This document shows, piece after piece, positions 1 through 10,231 of a DNA stretch of 64,000 bases; the stretch's first letter is position 1, and each line of letters opens with the position of its first letter. A program made the translations under genes and the position numbers. Location of the stretch: the NCBI RefSeq assembly GCF_022549225.1, contig NZ_JAKZFD010000010.1:62001-126000 (forward strand). The letters are read 5' to 3'. Below the pieces are notes generated by a model, which had not been told where the DNA came from, ran no database searches, and saw nothing but the letters and a program-made list of their open reading frames with translations. Source of the DNA: Pelomonas sp. CA6. Its GTDB lineage: Bacteria; Pseudomonadota; Gammaproteobacteria; Burkholderiales; Burkholderiaceae_C.

Positions 1-730
1 TCGTCTGCGTCAGCTGCTGAGTGCGCTGCGTCACCTGGTCTTCCAGCGTGTTGGCATGGCCGCGCAGTTCGTCGAAGGCCTTCAGCAGCGCCAGTCGCAT
101 GCGCTCCATGGCGCCGCCGACGCGGGCGATCTCGTCCTCGCCTCCCAGGCGCAGCGGGCTGTCCAGCCGGCCCGCGCCCAGCTCGTCCGCGGCCTCGCTG
201 AGCCGCGCCATCGGCGACAGCACGCGACGCTGCATCACCAGCAGGATGAGGGCCAGCGACAGCGTCAGCGTCAGCAGGCTGCGGCCGATGGCGCCGAACA
301 TCTCGTCGCGCTTGCGCGCCAGCAGCGGTTCGGCGCTCATCACCACGGTCAGCTTGGCGATCTCGCGGCCGTCGCGCAGCACCGGGCGGGCCTCGCTAAG
401 GGTCAGCTTGGGATCGTAGTTGTCGCGGTGGCGCTCGATGAAGGGCTCCTGCGCGGTGTTCTCGACCACCAGCACCGAGACGAAGCGCGGGTCGTCCATC
501 TGCGCGTCGATCATCGGTTCGGCGAGGTCGGGCGAGACCTGCCAGATCGGCTCGGCCAGCGACAGCGCCAGCACTTCGCTGGTGCGCGTCAGGTCACGGC
601 GCAGGTCTTCCATGGCGACGCGCTGGCTGGCCTGCTGCTCGTAGAGCAGCACCAGGGTGGTCGGCAGCGCCAGCCCCAGCAGAAGGGCCAGCACCACGGC
701 GTTGCGAAGCGAGCTATTGATCAGCGCCAC
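1..730 (-). CDS. Membrane sensor protein with HAMP domain (C-terminus outside window)
   Basis: Reading leftward from a GTG at 730, about 243 codons are open to the window edge. Residues 8-30 form a first membrane helix. A periplasmic region of about 115 residues follows, containing EPIWQVSPDLAEPMIDAQ, then a second helix at about 148-166. A HAMP domain covers 168-221 (VLSPMARLSEAADELGAGRL) and a coiled coil begins at 224. This is the input half of a two-helix sensor. The output domain (histidine kinase, GGDEF or methyl-accepting) lies outside the window, so the class is unknown. No ATG exists in frame upstream. GTG is the first plausible start, with only a weak AGG upstream, so the exact start is uncertain. 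The degenerate GGDEF gene lies just upstream in the same direction. Confidence 0.75.
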   Translation of the reverse strand, partial: MALINSSLRNAVVLALLLGLALPTTLVLLYEQQASQRVAMEDLRRDLTRTSEVLALSLAEPIWQVSPDLAEPMIDAQMDDPRFVSVLVVENTAQEPFIERHRDNYDPKLTLSEARPVLRDGREIAKLTVVMSAEPLLARKRDEMFGAIGRSLLTLTLSLALILLVMQRRVLSPMARLSEAADELGAGRLDSPLRLGGEDEIARVGGAMERMRLALLKAFDELRGHANTLEDQVTQRTQQLTQT

Positions 731-908
731 CGGCCTGTGTCCATGTCCTGTCGTCGCGGCTCTTGGCGGCCGCCCTCCGGATGCGACAACGGGACCGTGC
801 CCCGCTGCACCCGCCTCCAGCCAGCGCGTGGCCGGCCTCTCTGTCGCGGACCATTATCCATACAAACCGTTGCAGTCCGGACCGCGCCGCGCCGGCCGAC
901 CGTCAGGC

Positions 909-1931
909 TCAGGCGGCCAGCGCGTCCTCGCGGGTCACGACGGTGACGCGGTTGCGGCCCTGGGCGCGCGAGAGCTTGAGCGCCTGATCGGCGCGCGTGA
1001 CGAAGGCTGCGGCGCTCTCGTCGCGGCCCAGCTGGGTCAGCCCCACCGAGAGACTGACCCGGCCGTTGGCCGACTGCAGGTGGTTGACGCGCTGGCGGAA
1101 CTGCTCGGCCACGGCCACCGCCTCGTGCAGGCCGGCGCTGGGCATCAGCAGGGCAAACTCATCGTCGCCCAGGCGCGCCGCGACATGGTGGGCCTGGGTC
1201 ACGCCGCGCAGGATGCCGGCCAGCTGCAGCAGCAGCTCGTCCAGTGCCGGCGCGGCGAGTTGCTGGCGCAGGCGCTGGAATTCGTCGATGTCGCCCAGGA
1301 TCAGGCAGGGGCCCACCGGCGTGCCGGCGTCGGGGCTGCCCAGGCAGCGCTGCAGAGCCTGCTCGAAGCCGCGCCGGTTGGACAGACCGGTCAGCGTGTC
1401 CAGCAGTGCCTCGGAGCGCGCGCGCTGCACCTCGCGGTGCAGGCGCTCGATCTCCTCCTGGGTGCTCGCCAGCCGCGCGGCCAGCGCATCCATCGCGGTG
1501 TGCATGCCCGAGGTGCCCTGCATCACCTCGGCCAGCACATGCATGTGTTGGCCCGGCGCGGCGCGGCGCAGCGCCTCCTGCCAGTCCTGCAGCGCGCGCC
1601 CGTACGCCTGGGTGCGCAGCCCGGCCTGCTCGGCGCTCTGCGCCATGCCCTGCAGCAGGTCCTTGAAGCCCTGCTCCAGCCGGCTGGCGCTGTCTTCGTC
1701 CAGCTCGGCGATGTGGCGCTGGTAGAGCGACCAGGTCTGGGCCTCGTCGATGCTCTGGCCGTCGCGCGTCAGCGCATTGAGCTCGCGGCTCAGGGCGCCG
1801 TTGCGGCCGCTGACATGCTCGTACCACACCGCATAGCTGACCGGATGCAGCGCCGCGCGCTGCCGGGACATCAGCGGCAGGGCCATGCGCAGCGTCTGCG
1901 CGCTCTGGGCAATGCTGTCTTCGTATCTCAT
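909..1931 (-). CDS. GGDEF-domain protein with degenerate active site (340 aa)
   Basis: The ATG at 1931 follows GAGGA at a good distance. Residues 1-165 are an alpha-helical N-terminal domain containing SYAVWYEHVSGRN, a signature shared with a group of soluble proteobacterial diguanylate cyclases, and ending in a coiled coil. Residues 175-332 are a GGDEF domain (LLDTLTGLSNRRGFE to GRNRVTVV). The signature reads GDDEF at 255-259 instead of GG(D/E)EF. The usual DxDxFKxxND segment reads DIDEFQRLRQQ, so the Lys and Asn-Asp that help bind GTP are gone. The metal-site Asp and the C-terminal GRNR remain. It is cytosolic with no membrane helix. Family members make cyclic di-GMP. Here activity is doubtful, and a GTP-binding or protein-interaction role is possible. 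Confidence 0.88.
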   Translation of the reverse strand: MRYEDSIAQSAQTLRMALPLMSRQRAALHPVSYAVWYEHVSGRNGALSRELNALTRDGQSIDEAQTWSLYQRHIAELDEDSASRLEQGFKDLLQGMAQSAEQAGLRTQAYGRALQDWQEALRRAAPGQHMHVLAEVMQGTSGMHTAMDALAARLASTQEEIERLHREVQRARSEALLDTLTGLSNRRGFEQALQRCLGSPDAGTPVGPCLILGDIDEFQRLRQQLAAPALDELLLQLAGILRGVTQAHHVAARLGDDEFALLMPSAGLHEAVAVAEQFRQRVNHLQSANGRVSLSVGLTQLGRDESAAAFVTRADQALKLSRAQGRNRVTVVTREDALAA

Positions 1932-2211
1932 GCTCGTTCCTCGCGAAGGCTGACACCTGTGGCGGTGCCTTCCCTTCCTCCCTCGACCGTGCAGCGCCGC
2001 ACCTGGCCGGCGCGGCTGCATCGGTTTGATCGGCCGCCGCCCGGGCAATCTGTAGGCCTGCGCACGCGCGGCGCGCCCGGATCTCGCGCCCTGGCGCGTC
2101 AAAGCGGCAATAGCTCACGACCGGCAGCCGTCGCAAGGCGCGATGCCGGGCTTGAGCAGAGGCGGGGGCTGGCGGCCGTGCGGGGCCGGAGCCTCTTCCT
2201 AGAATGGGGCC

Positions 2212-3144
2212 ATGTCTTCCCGTCCGCCGTCCTCCGCCATGCCCGTCGGTCCCGTCACGAGCACCGCCCCGGCCTGGCAAGGCCTGGCACTGGCCTCGCT
2301 GGGCGCGGTGGCGTTCTCCGGCAAGGCCATCATCGTGAAGCTGGCCTATCGGCATGGCGTCGATGCGGTCACGCTGATCATGTTGCGCATGGTGTTCGCG
2401 CTGCCGCTGTTCCTGGCCCTGGCGTGGTGGGCGGGCCGTGGCAAACCGCGCCTGGGCGGACGCGACCGGCTGGCCATCCTGGGCCTGGGCTTTTGCGGTT
2501 ACTACCTGTCCAGCATGCTGGACTTCGCCGGGCTGGCCTATATCAGCGCCAGCTTCGAGCGCCTCATCCTCTATCTCAACCCCACCCTGGTGCTGCTGCT
2601 GGGCTGGCTGCTGTTCAAGCGCCGCGTCGGCGGCCGGCAGCTGCTCGCGCTGGCGATCAGCTATGGCGGCGTGTTGCTGGTCTTCGGCCAGGAGCTGAAG
2701 CTGCAGAAGGGCGAGCACACGGCGCTGGGCGCGCTGCTGGTGCTGGGCAGCGCGATCAGCTATGCGGTCTATCTGCTGTACAGCGGCGAATGGGTGAAAC
2801 GCATCGGCGCGCTGCGCCTGACCGGCCAGGCCACCGCGGTGGCCTGCGTGCTGTGCATCGCGCAGTTTCTGCTGCTGCGGCCGCTGTCCGGCCTGGCCGA
2901 GCTGGCGCCGCCGGTGTGGTGGCTGTCGGTGCTCAACGCGGTGGCCTGCACCTTCGCGCCGGTGGTGATGGTGATGCTGGCCATCGAACGCCTGGGCGCG
3001 ACGCTGACCGCGCAGACGGGCATGATCGGACCCATGTCCACCCTGTTGATGGGCGCGTTGCTGCTCGACGAGCCCTTCACGCCCTGGGTGCTGGCGGGGA
3101 CGGCGCTGGTGCTGTCCGGTGTCTGGTTGCTGAGTCGAAGGTAG
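2212..3144 (+). CDS. EamA/DMT-superfamily transporter (310 aa)
   Basis: This inner-membrane protein has about ten hydrophobic helices arranged as two EamA repeats (about 22-160 and 170-308), ending in a short basic tail LLSRR. The motif RMVFALPLFL and the conserved segment near MIGPMSTLLMGALLLDEPFTPW are typical of drug/metabolite transporters. The family exports amino acids, metabolites or drugs. The substrate cannot be told from sequence. The start ATG at 2212 gives a normal family length. A later ATG at 2239 is also possible because residues 1-22 are not hydrophobic. Five bases separate it from the downstream SDR gene, so the two are probably cotranscribed. Confidence 0.9.
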   Translation: MSSRPPSSAMPVGPVTSTAPAWQGLALASLGAVAFSGKAIIVKLAYRHGVDAVTLIMLRMVFALPLFLALAWWAGRGKPRLGGRDRLAILGLGFCGYYLSSMLDFAGLAYISASFERLILYLNPTLVLLLGWLLFKRRVGGRQLLALAISYGGVLLVFGQELKLQKGEHTALGALLVLGSAISYAVYLLYSGEWVKRIGALRLTGQATAVACVLCIAQFLLLRPLSGLAELAPPVWWLSVLNAVACTFAPVVMVMLAIERLGATLTAQTGMIGPMSTLLMGALLLDEPFTPWVLAGTALVLSGVWLLSRR

Positions 3145-3149
3145 CGAAG

Positions 3150-3938
3150 ATGGATCTAGGAATCGCGGGCCGCTGGGCCCTGGTGTGCGCGGCCTCCAAG
3201 GGCCTGGGCGCGGGTTGCGCCGAGGCGCTGGTGGGCGAGGGCGTGCATGTGGTAATCACCGCGCGCGGCGAGGAAGCGTTGCAGGCGCAGGCCGAGCGGC
3301 TGCGGGCGTTGAACCCGGCGGTGCAGGTGCGCAGCGTGGTTGGCGACATCGCCACCGAGGCTGGCCGTGCCGCCGCGCTGGCCGCCTGCCCGCAGGTCGA
3401 CATCCTGGTCAACAACGCCGGCGGCCCACCGCCCGGCGACTTCCGCGACTGGGACCGCGCGGCCTGGCTCGCGGCGCTGGAGGCCAACATGCTGACCCCC
3501 ATCGAGCTCATCAAGGCCACGGTGGACGGCATGGCACAGCGCGGATTTGGGCGCGTCGTCAACATCACCTCGGGCGCGGTGAAGGCGCCCATCGACGTGC
3601 TGGGGCTGTCCAACGGCGCCCGCTCGGGGCTGACGGGCTTTGTCGCCGGGCTGGCGCGCCAGCCGCGCCTGGCCGGGCGCAATGTGACGATCAACAACCT
3701 GCTGCCCGGGGCCTTTGACACCGAGCGGCTGGGCAAGACCCTGGCCGCCGGCGCCGCGAAGAGCGGCCAGCCGCTGGACGAGCTGCGCGCGCGGCGCATG
3801 GCGGCGATCCCGGCGCAGCGCTTCGGCAGCGCGGCGGAGTTCGGCGCGCTGTGCGCGATGCTGTGCAGCGCGCAGGCTGGCTATCTGACGGGGCAGAACA
3901 TCCTGCTCGATGGTGGGGCCTATCCGGGCACGTTCTGA
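3150..3938 (+). CDS. SDR-family oxidoreductase-like protein with altered catalytic motif (262 aa)
   Basis: A Rossmann fold starts at residue 7. The nucleotide-binding loop is ASKGLGAG (15-22), a variant of TGxxxGxG. NNAGG follows near residue 89, and NITSGAVKAPIDVLGLSNGA covers the active-site region. In classical SDRs a Tyr-xxx-Lys pair stands where this protein has Ser-Asn-Gly-Ala-Arg, so the catalytic Tyr and Lys are both missing. This pattern matches a known subgroup of ketoacyl-ACP-reductase-like SDRs that lack the standard tetrad. The C-terminal LTGQNILLDGGAYPGTF is normal for the family. It lies 5 bp after the DMT transporter gene and is likely in its operon. The reaction is unknown. 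Confidence 0.85.
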   Translation: MDLGIAGRWALVCAASKGLGAGCAEALVGEGVHVVITARGEEALQAQAERLRALNPAVQVRSVVGDIATEAGRAAALAACPQVDILVNNAGGPPPGDFRDWDRAAWLAALEANMLTPIELIKATVDGMAQRGFGRVVNITSGAVKAPIDVLGLSNGARSGLTGFVAGLARQPRLAGRNVTINNLLPGAFDTERLGKTLAAGAAKSGQPLDELRARRMAAIPAQRFGSAAEFGALCAMLCSAQAGYLTGQNILLDGGAYPGTF

Positions 3939-3994
3939 GCGGTCCGCGACCCGGTGCGCGGGCCTGTCGGCCGCCGCCGGGCGCGCCATGAAGA

Positions 3995-4014
3995 AAGGGG
4001 CCCGCGGGCCCCTT
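3995..4014. terminator. Perfect palindrome between convergent genes
   Basis: A 20-bp perfect inverted repeat (AAGGGGCCCG and its complement) lies between the convergent SDR and csgG-like genes. It has no long T-tract. It is probably a bidirectional terminator or transcription barrier. Confidence 0.5.
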
Positions 4015-4039
4015 CGATGGCAGGCGGCCCGGCGCCGGC

Positions 4040-5065
4040 TCAGAGCTTGCGCAGCAGCACCTTCTTGACCCAGCCTTCGCCCTTGGGCGCCTGGACCTTC
4101 AGGAAGCCGTCCTTCTCCTCGCCGAGGAACAGCACCTCGTCGGCCTTGGTCAGCGACTGCAGCTCGGGCGAGCCCTCGCGAGGCATGCGCAGCACCTTGG
4201 CGCCGGCGATCTTGGGCACCATCACATCGCCTTCGGCCGCGGCATTGGCCTGCACGCTGTGCGCGGCGTTGGCCTGGGCCGCCGGGCCCGCCTTGGCCTG
4301 GATCAGCTGCGGGCTGTTCTTGATCGCGCGGACGATGTTGTTCCAGTTGTCGACGAAGGAGGCGGTGATCACCTTGCCCTCGTTGGTGTTGGAGTAGCCG
4401 CCCGCGCCGACGCCCACGCCGCCGCCGAACAGCGCGCCACCCAGCGAGAAGTCCGCCTTTTCGGCACTGCCCTCGGCCGCGGCGACCTGGATGCCGGAGC
4501 GCGCATCCACCAGCAGCATGCTGGTCTGCGCCTGCTTGAACTTCAGCCCGCCGGCGATCGCGCCCAGCACGCGGCCGGCGCCGCCGAACAGGCCCAGCAC
4601 GCCGGCCCCGACGCCGCCAGCATTGTTCTCGGAGAACACGATGTTGGGGGTGACCAGGAAGTCCGCCGTCACCATCTGGCCGCGGCCCATGTTGGCACCC
4701 TGCTGCAGCATGCCGCTGTCGGCCAGCTGGCGCTCCTGCATCATGTTCTGCATCGCGACGCCGCGCTCGATCACCTGGAAGCAGTTGGACTGCTGGATGA
4801 TCATGCGGATCAGGCCGTTGGGCGAGGGCAGGCCGTAGCCGCGCAGGCGCACCAGCAGGTCGTCCTGGGGCTCATGGACCGCGATCGTGCCCTTGGGGCT
4901 GTCGCAGCGTTCCAGCTGGGCGTTGGCGTTCTGGGCGCCGTCGGGACCGGCGCTGCCGGTGGCGATGGAGCCGCCCTTGCCCAGCTCCTGGGCGGCGGCG
5001 ATCAGCGGCAGGCACAGCGCCACAGCGGCTGCGGCGCGCAGGATTCGTTGTTGTTGTCCGTTCAT
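4040..5065 (-). CDS. CsgG/HfaB-family secreted protein with C-terminal SH3-like segment (341 aa)
   Basis: The start ATG at 5065 is preceded by GGGAG. Residues 1-24 are a signal peptide ending in LPLIAAAQ. No lipobox Cys follows, unlike E. coli CsgG, which is a lipoprotein. Residues 60-230 resemble the CsgG domain: NCFQVIERGVAMQNMMQERQ, then VTADFLVTPNIVFSENN, a Gly-rich stretch, and TSMLLVDARSGIQVAAAEG. The last 50 residues (EVLFLGEEKDGFLKVQAPKG and GWVKKVLLRKL) look like a bacterial SH3 domain. CsgG proteins form outer-membrane channels for curli. No curlin genes are nearby, so the role here is likely a separate envelope function. The fold call is good but the function is open. Confidence 0.82.
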   Translation of the reverse strand: MNGQQQRILRAAAAVALCLPLIAAAQELGKGGSIATGSAGPDGAQNANAQLERCDSPKGTIAVHEPQDDLLVRLRGYGLPSPNGLIRMIIQQSNCFQVIERGVAMQNMMQERQLADSGMLQQGANMGRGQMVTADFLVTPNIVFSENNAGGVGAGVLGLFGGAGRVLGAIAGGLKFKQAQTSMLLVDARSGIQVAAAEGSAEKADFSLGGALFGGGVGVGAGGYSNTNEGKVITASFVDNWNNIVRAIKNSPQLIQAKAGPAAQANAAHSVQANAAAEGDVMVPKIAGAKVLRMPREGSPELQSLTKADEVLFLGEEKDGFLKVQAPKGEGWVKKVLLRKL

Positions 5066-5218
5066 CGGAGTTCTCCCACAAAAGGTGACCGGCGATTCTA
5101 GGACCCGCGTGGCGGGCTCGCGATCCCGAAGACCTCCGGTGTGCGCCTGCAGCGCCGCCGGGGCACGCCGCGCCGGCAAGCGTGCAGGAAGTCGCGGCGC
5201 GACTGTGGCGCGCCGGCC

Positions 5219-6124
5219 TCAGCGTCGCGAGGACACCAGGATGCCGGCCGCGATCAGCACGAAGGCCGCGCCATGGAACCAGCGCGGCCACTCGCCCAGC
5301 AGCGCGGCCGACATCAGCGCGGCGAACACCGGCGTCAGATTGCCGAAGAAGGCCGCCATCGCCGGGCCGGCCTGCGCCACGCCCAGCCCCCAGGCGCGGT
5401 AGGCGATCAGCGACGGGCCGACCGCGACATAGACCAGCGCGGCCACCAGCCCGGCGCTCCATTGCAGCGTCTGCGACGTCCAGGCCTGCTCGGCGCCGGC
5501 CATGCCCCAGGCGAAGCTGAGGCCGAACAGCAGCTGTGCCATCAGCATCTGCGCCCAGTCCCAGGGCGGCCGGGCCTCGCCCTGCATGTGCGCGGGCGGC
5601 CGCGCCAGCAGCCAGCTGTACACGGCCCAGGCCTGCACCGCCAGCAGCATCAGCAGGTCGCCGGGCACGAAGTGCACCGCGGCCAGGCTGCGCAGGTCGC
5701 CGCGCGCGAGCACCAGCGCGACGCCGGCCAGCGAGAACAGCGCGCCCAGCAGCTGACGCCGGGCCGGCATCACGCGGTAGAACAGCGCGCCCACGCTGAG
5801 CATCCACACCGGCAGGCTGGCGGCGATCAGCGTCACGTTCAGCGCGCTGGAGCTGTGCAGCGCCTGGTACTGCAGCGCGTTGTAGCAGCCGATGCCCAGC
5901 AGCCCCACCACGGCGAGGTAGCGCCAGCGCTGGCGCAGCGGGGTCAGGTCTTGCAGCAGCGGCCGTGCCAGCGGCGCCAGCAGCAGCCCGGCCAGGGTCC
6001 AGCGCATCGCGTTGAGCAGCAGCGGCGGCACGGCGCCCGCCACGAGCCGGCCGACGACCGCGTTGCCAGCCCACAGCAGCGGGGGCAGGGTCAGCATCAG
6101 GGCCAATCGTGGGGTCAGCTGCAT
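5219..6124 (-). CDS. EamA/DMT-superfamily transporter (301 aa)
   Basis: Ten predicted membrane helices in two EamA halves begin at LTPRLALMLTLPPLLWAGNA and end at AAFVLIAAGILVSSRR. FGNLTPVFAALMSAALLGEW is the conserved helix pair near the end of the second half. The protein is only distantly like the DMT transporter at 2.2 kb. The ATG at 6124 begins directly before the first helix. A longer version from 6172 would add 16 polar residues and crowd the divergent oxidoreductase gene, and neither start has a clear ribosome site. Substrate unknown. Confidence 0.88.
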   Translation of the reverse strand: MQLTPRLALMLTLPPLLWAGNAVVGRLVAGAVPPLLLNAMRWTLAGLLLAPLARPLLQDLTPLRQRWRYLAVVGLLGIGCYNALQYQALHSSSALNVTLIAASLPVWMLSVGALFYRVMPARRQLLGALFSLAGVALVLARGDLRSLAAVHFVPGDLLMLLAVQAWAVYSWLLARPPAHMQGEARPPWDWAQMLMAQLLFGLSFAWGMAGAEQAWTSQTLQWSAGLVAALVYVAVGPSLIAYRAWGLGVAQAGPAMAAFFGNLTPVFAALMSAALLGEWPRWFHGAAFVLIAAGILVSSRR

Positions 6125-6192
6125 GAGGTCGGGCGGGAGCGGCGCAAGGCTGGCACGATAGCGGAATTCCATCCCAGTTGCAGGAGACGCAG

Positions 6193-7158
6193 ATGAGCGA
6201 GAAGGCGGTGCGCATGGCGCAGGCGGGCGGGCCCGAGGTGATGAGCCTGGAGACCGTGGTGGTGGGCGATCCCGGACCCGGCGAGGTGCGCATCCGCCAT
6301 ATGGCCTGCGGGCTCAACTACATCGACGTCTACCACCGCAGCGGCGTCTATCCGCTGCCGCTGCCGTCGGGGCTGGGCATGGAGGGCGCGGGTGTGATTG
6401 AGGCGGTGGGCGAGGGCGTGCAGCACTTGCGCGTCGGCGACCGCGCCGCGTATGCGAGCCAGCCCGTCGGCGCCTACGCGACCGCGCGCGTGATGCCGGC
6501 CCGCTGCGTGGTGCGCCTGCCCGAAGGCATCTCCTTCGAAACCGGCGCGGCGATGATGCTCAAGGGGCTGACCGCGCAGTACCTGCTGCGCAAGACCCTG
6601 CCACAGGGCGGACTGCAGGCGGGCGACGCGGTGCTCTTCCACGCGGCGGCTGGCGGTGTCGGCCTGATCGCCTGCCAGTGGGCGCGCGCGCTGGGCCTGC
6701 GCCTGATCGCCACCGCCGGCAGCGACGAGAAATGCCGTCTGGCGCTGGAGTCCGGCGCCAGCGACGCGATCAACTACCAGCGCGAGAACTTCGCGCAGCG
6801 CGTGCGCGAGCTGACCGGCGGGCAGGGCGTGAAGGTGGTCTACGACTCGGTCGGCGCGGCGACCTGGGAGGGCTCGCTGGACTGCCTCGCGCCCTTCGGG
6901 CTGATGGTGAGCTTCGGCAACGCCTCGGGCATGGTGCCGCCGGTCTCGCTGGGCGCGCTGGCGGCCAAGGGCTCGCTCCATGTCACCCGGCCGACGCTGT
7001 TCACCCACCTGGCCACCCGCGAGAGCACGCAGGCGATGGCGGACGAATTGTTCGACGTCGTGCTGAAGGGCCAGGTGCAGATCCGCGTCGAGCAGCGCTA
7101 CGACCTGGACCAGGTGCAGCAGGCCCACCGCGACCTGGAGGCCCGCCGCACCGTCGGC

Positions 7159-7179
<21 letters not shown>
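6193..7179 (+). CDS. qor: NADPH:quinone oxidoreductase, zinc-independent MDR family (328 aa)
   Basis: This is a medium-chain dehydrogenase/reductase of the zeta-crystallin type. The N-terminal GroES-like domain contains CGLNYIDVYHRSGVYPLPLP and GMEGAGVIEAVG. The Rossmann domain contains FHAAAGGVGLIACQWARALG, the NADPH-binding motif. The catalytic-zinc Cys/His ligands of alcohol dehydrogenases are absent, as expected for quinone reductases. AGGAG precedes the ATG at 6193 by seven bases, which decides this start over one 15 bases upstream. The length is normal. The 3' end overlaps the convergent histidine-kinase gene by 21 bp. The protein is cytosolic and reduces quinones or enones with NADPH. 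Confidence 0.93.
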
Positions 7180-8742
<1,563 letters not shown>

Positions 8743-8774
8743 GGCGGGGCGATTGTCGCCGCGTTGGATGTCAG

Positions 8775-9545
8775 TCAGATCACCGCCGCCCGGTAGGCGT
8801 GCCAGCTGGCGTGACCGATCACCGGTCCGACGAACAGCAGGCCGGCGAAGCCGGGCAGCAGGGCGAGCAGCACCAGTCCCGTGATCAGCGCGCCCCACAG
8901 CAGCATCACGCCGGTCTGGGTCAAGGTCAGCTTCATGCTGGTCAGCGCGGCGGTGATGGCGTCGACCTCGCGGTCCAGCATCATCGGGATCGCGACCACG
9001 GACACCGAGAAGATCAGGCCGGCGAACAGCGCGCCCACGCACAGATAGGCGACCAGGAAGCCCAGGTTGTCCCCGGACAGCAGCGTGGACAGCGAGCCGG
9101 AGAAGTCCGGCATGCCGTCAAAGCTCACCGCGAACACCACCAGCGACGCGCGCCCCCAGATCATCTCCAGGATCAGCAAGGCGCAGCCGTAGATGGCCAT
9201 CTGCCCGCCATGGGAGCGCCAGGCGAAGAGCGCGTCGGCCAGCCCGACCGGCTCGCCGCGCTCCAGCCGCCGGCTCGCCTGGTAGAGCCCCATGCACAGG
9301 AAGGGGCCCACGAGCAGGAAGCCGGCCGACAGCGCCAGCGTGTAGGCCGGCGCATGCTTGAACACCGCCAACAGGGCCCAGCCCATGGCCATGAAGCAGG
9401 CGCCGAAGAACAGCCCGATCAGCGGCGCGCGGCGGAAGTCGCGCCAGCCGGCGGCCAGCCAGCCCAGCGGTGCGCTCAGGCGCAGCGGACGCAGCTCGGG
9501 GGTGAGGGGGCGGTCCTCGGAGGGCGGGGCGCTGGAGGGGTGCAT
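8775..9545 (-). CDS. DUF2189 integral membrane protein (256 aa)
   Basis: Six or so hydrophobic helices follow a polar, Pro-rich N-terminus of about 25 residues. The segment PLGWLAAGWRDFRRAPLIGL and the ending GLLFVGPVIGHASWHAYRAA are characteristic of the DUF2189 family of inner-membrane proteins, which is widespread in proteobacteria and has no proven function. It lies 32 bp upstream of the PAS histidine kinase in the same direction, and the two may be cotranscribed. Confidence 0.85.
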   Translation of the reverse strand: MHPSSAPPSEDRPLTPELRPLRLSAPLGWLAAGWRDFRRAPLIGLFFGACFMAMGWALLAVFKHAPAYTLALSAGFLLVGPFLCMGLYQASRRLERGEPVGLADALFAWRSHGGQMAIYGCALLILEMIWGRASLVVFAVSFDGMPDFSGSLSTLLSGDNLGFLVAYLCVGALFAGLIFSVSVVAIPMMLDREVDAITAALTSMKLTLTQTGVMLLWGALITGLVLLALLPGFAGLLFVGPVIGHASWHAYRAAVI

Positions 9546-9625
9546 GGCCTCTTAGGCTATGCCAGCGTCGCGCCCGGTGGTTCAGTGTTTATCCTCATCG
9601 GGCGCGCAGGGCGCGCCGTGGGATC

Positions 9626-9641
9626 TCCCCCTCTCGGGGGA
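9626..9641. terminator. GC hairpin between lspA and the DUF2189 gene
   Basis: TCCCCC and GGGGGA flank a TCTC loop, a 6-bp stem in the 106-bp gap downstream of lspA. There is no T-tract. A second GC inverted repeat (GGGCGCGC...GCGCGCC) lies just before it at about 9600. It may be a terminator for lspA, but support is weak. Confidence 0.3.
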
Positions 9642-9651
9642 TGGCGGCGGG

Positions 9652-10140
9652 CTAGCCGCGGCGCACGCGGCGCAACTCGTCCCAGACCAGCAAGAGGGCG
9701 CCCACGGTGATCGCGCTGTCGGCCACGTTGAACGACGGGAAGTACCAGCCGCCCCAGTGGAACTGCAGGAAGTCCACCACATAGCCGTGCATCAGCCGGT
9801 CCACCACGTTGCCGATCGCGCCACCCATGATCAGGCTCAGCGCGAGCGCAAACACGGTTTGGTGGCCGTGGCGGCGCAGCAGCCAGACGATGAAGCCCGT
9901 CGAGGCGACACCCAGCAGCACGAAGAACCAGCGCTGCCAGCCCGACGCGCCGGCCAGAAAGCTGAACGCGGCACCGGTGTTGTGCACGCGCACGAGATTG
10001 AAGAAGCCGGTCACGGTACGGCTGTCGCCGTACTGGAAGCTGGAGAGGATCAGCAGCTTGGTGAACTGGTCTGCGAGGATGATCAGCAGCGCGATCGCCA
10101 GCCACTGGAACAGGCGCGGGGAAGAGGACTTGGAGGCCAT
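9652..10140 (-). CDS. lspA: Lipoprotein signal peptidase II (162 aa)
   Basis: This inner-membrane aspartyl protease removes signal peptides from diacylglyceryl-modified prolipoproteins. Four membrane helices are present. The conserved motifs are [38 protein letters not shown] with one catalytic Asp, and [14 protein letters not shown] with the second. The ATG at 10140 yields the usual length. In many betaproteobacteria lspA directly follows ileS. Here a block of plus-strand genes from 10232 to 17156 separates them, and lspA must have its own promoter. Confidence 0.97.
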   Translation of the reverse strand: MASKSSSPRLFQWLAIALLIILADQFTKLLILSSFQYGDSRTVTGFFNLVRVHNTGAAFSFLAGASGWQRWFFVLLGVASTGFIVWLLRRHGHQTVFALALSLIMGGAIGNVVDRLMHGYVVDFLQFHWGGWYFPSFNVADSAITVGALLLVWDELRRVRRG

Positions 10141-10231
10141 GGGGACAGGATGATGCAAGCTCGCTACTGTAGCGTCTGCCGGACATCCGGCGGGCCGGGG
10201 GTGGCGGGCCGGGCTACAGTGCGGCCGACAA

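Noticed and set aside
657-3149. Plus-strand open frame running without stop into the SDR gene
   Set aside because: It is antisense to the GGDEF gene and out of frame with the DMT transporter gene. The SDR has its own start at 3150 with normal family length.
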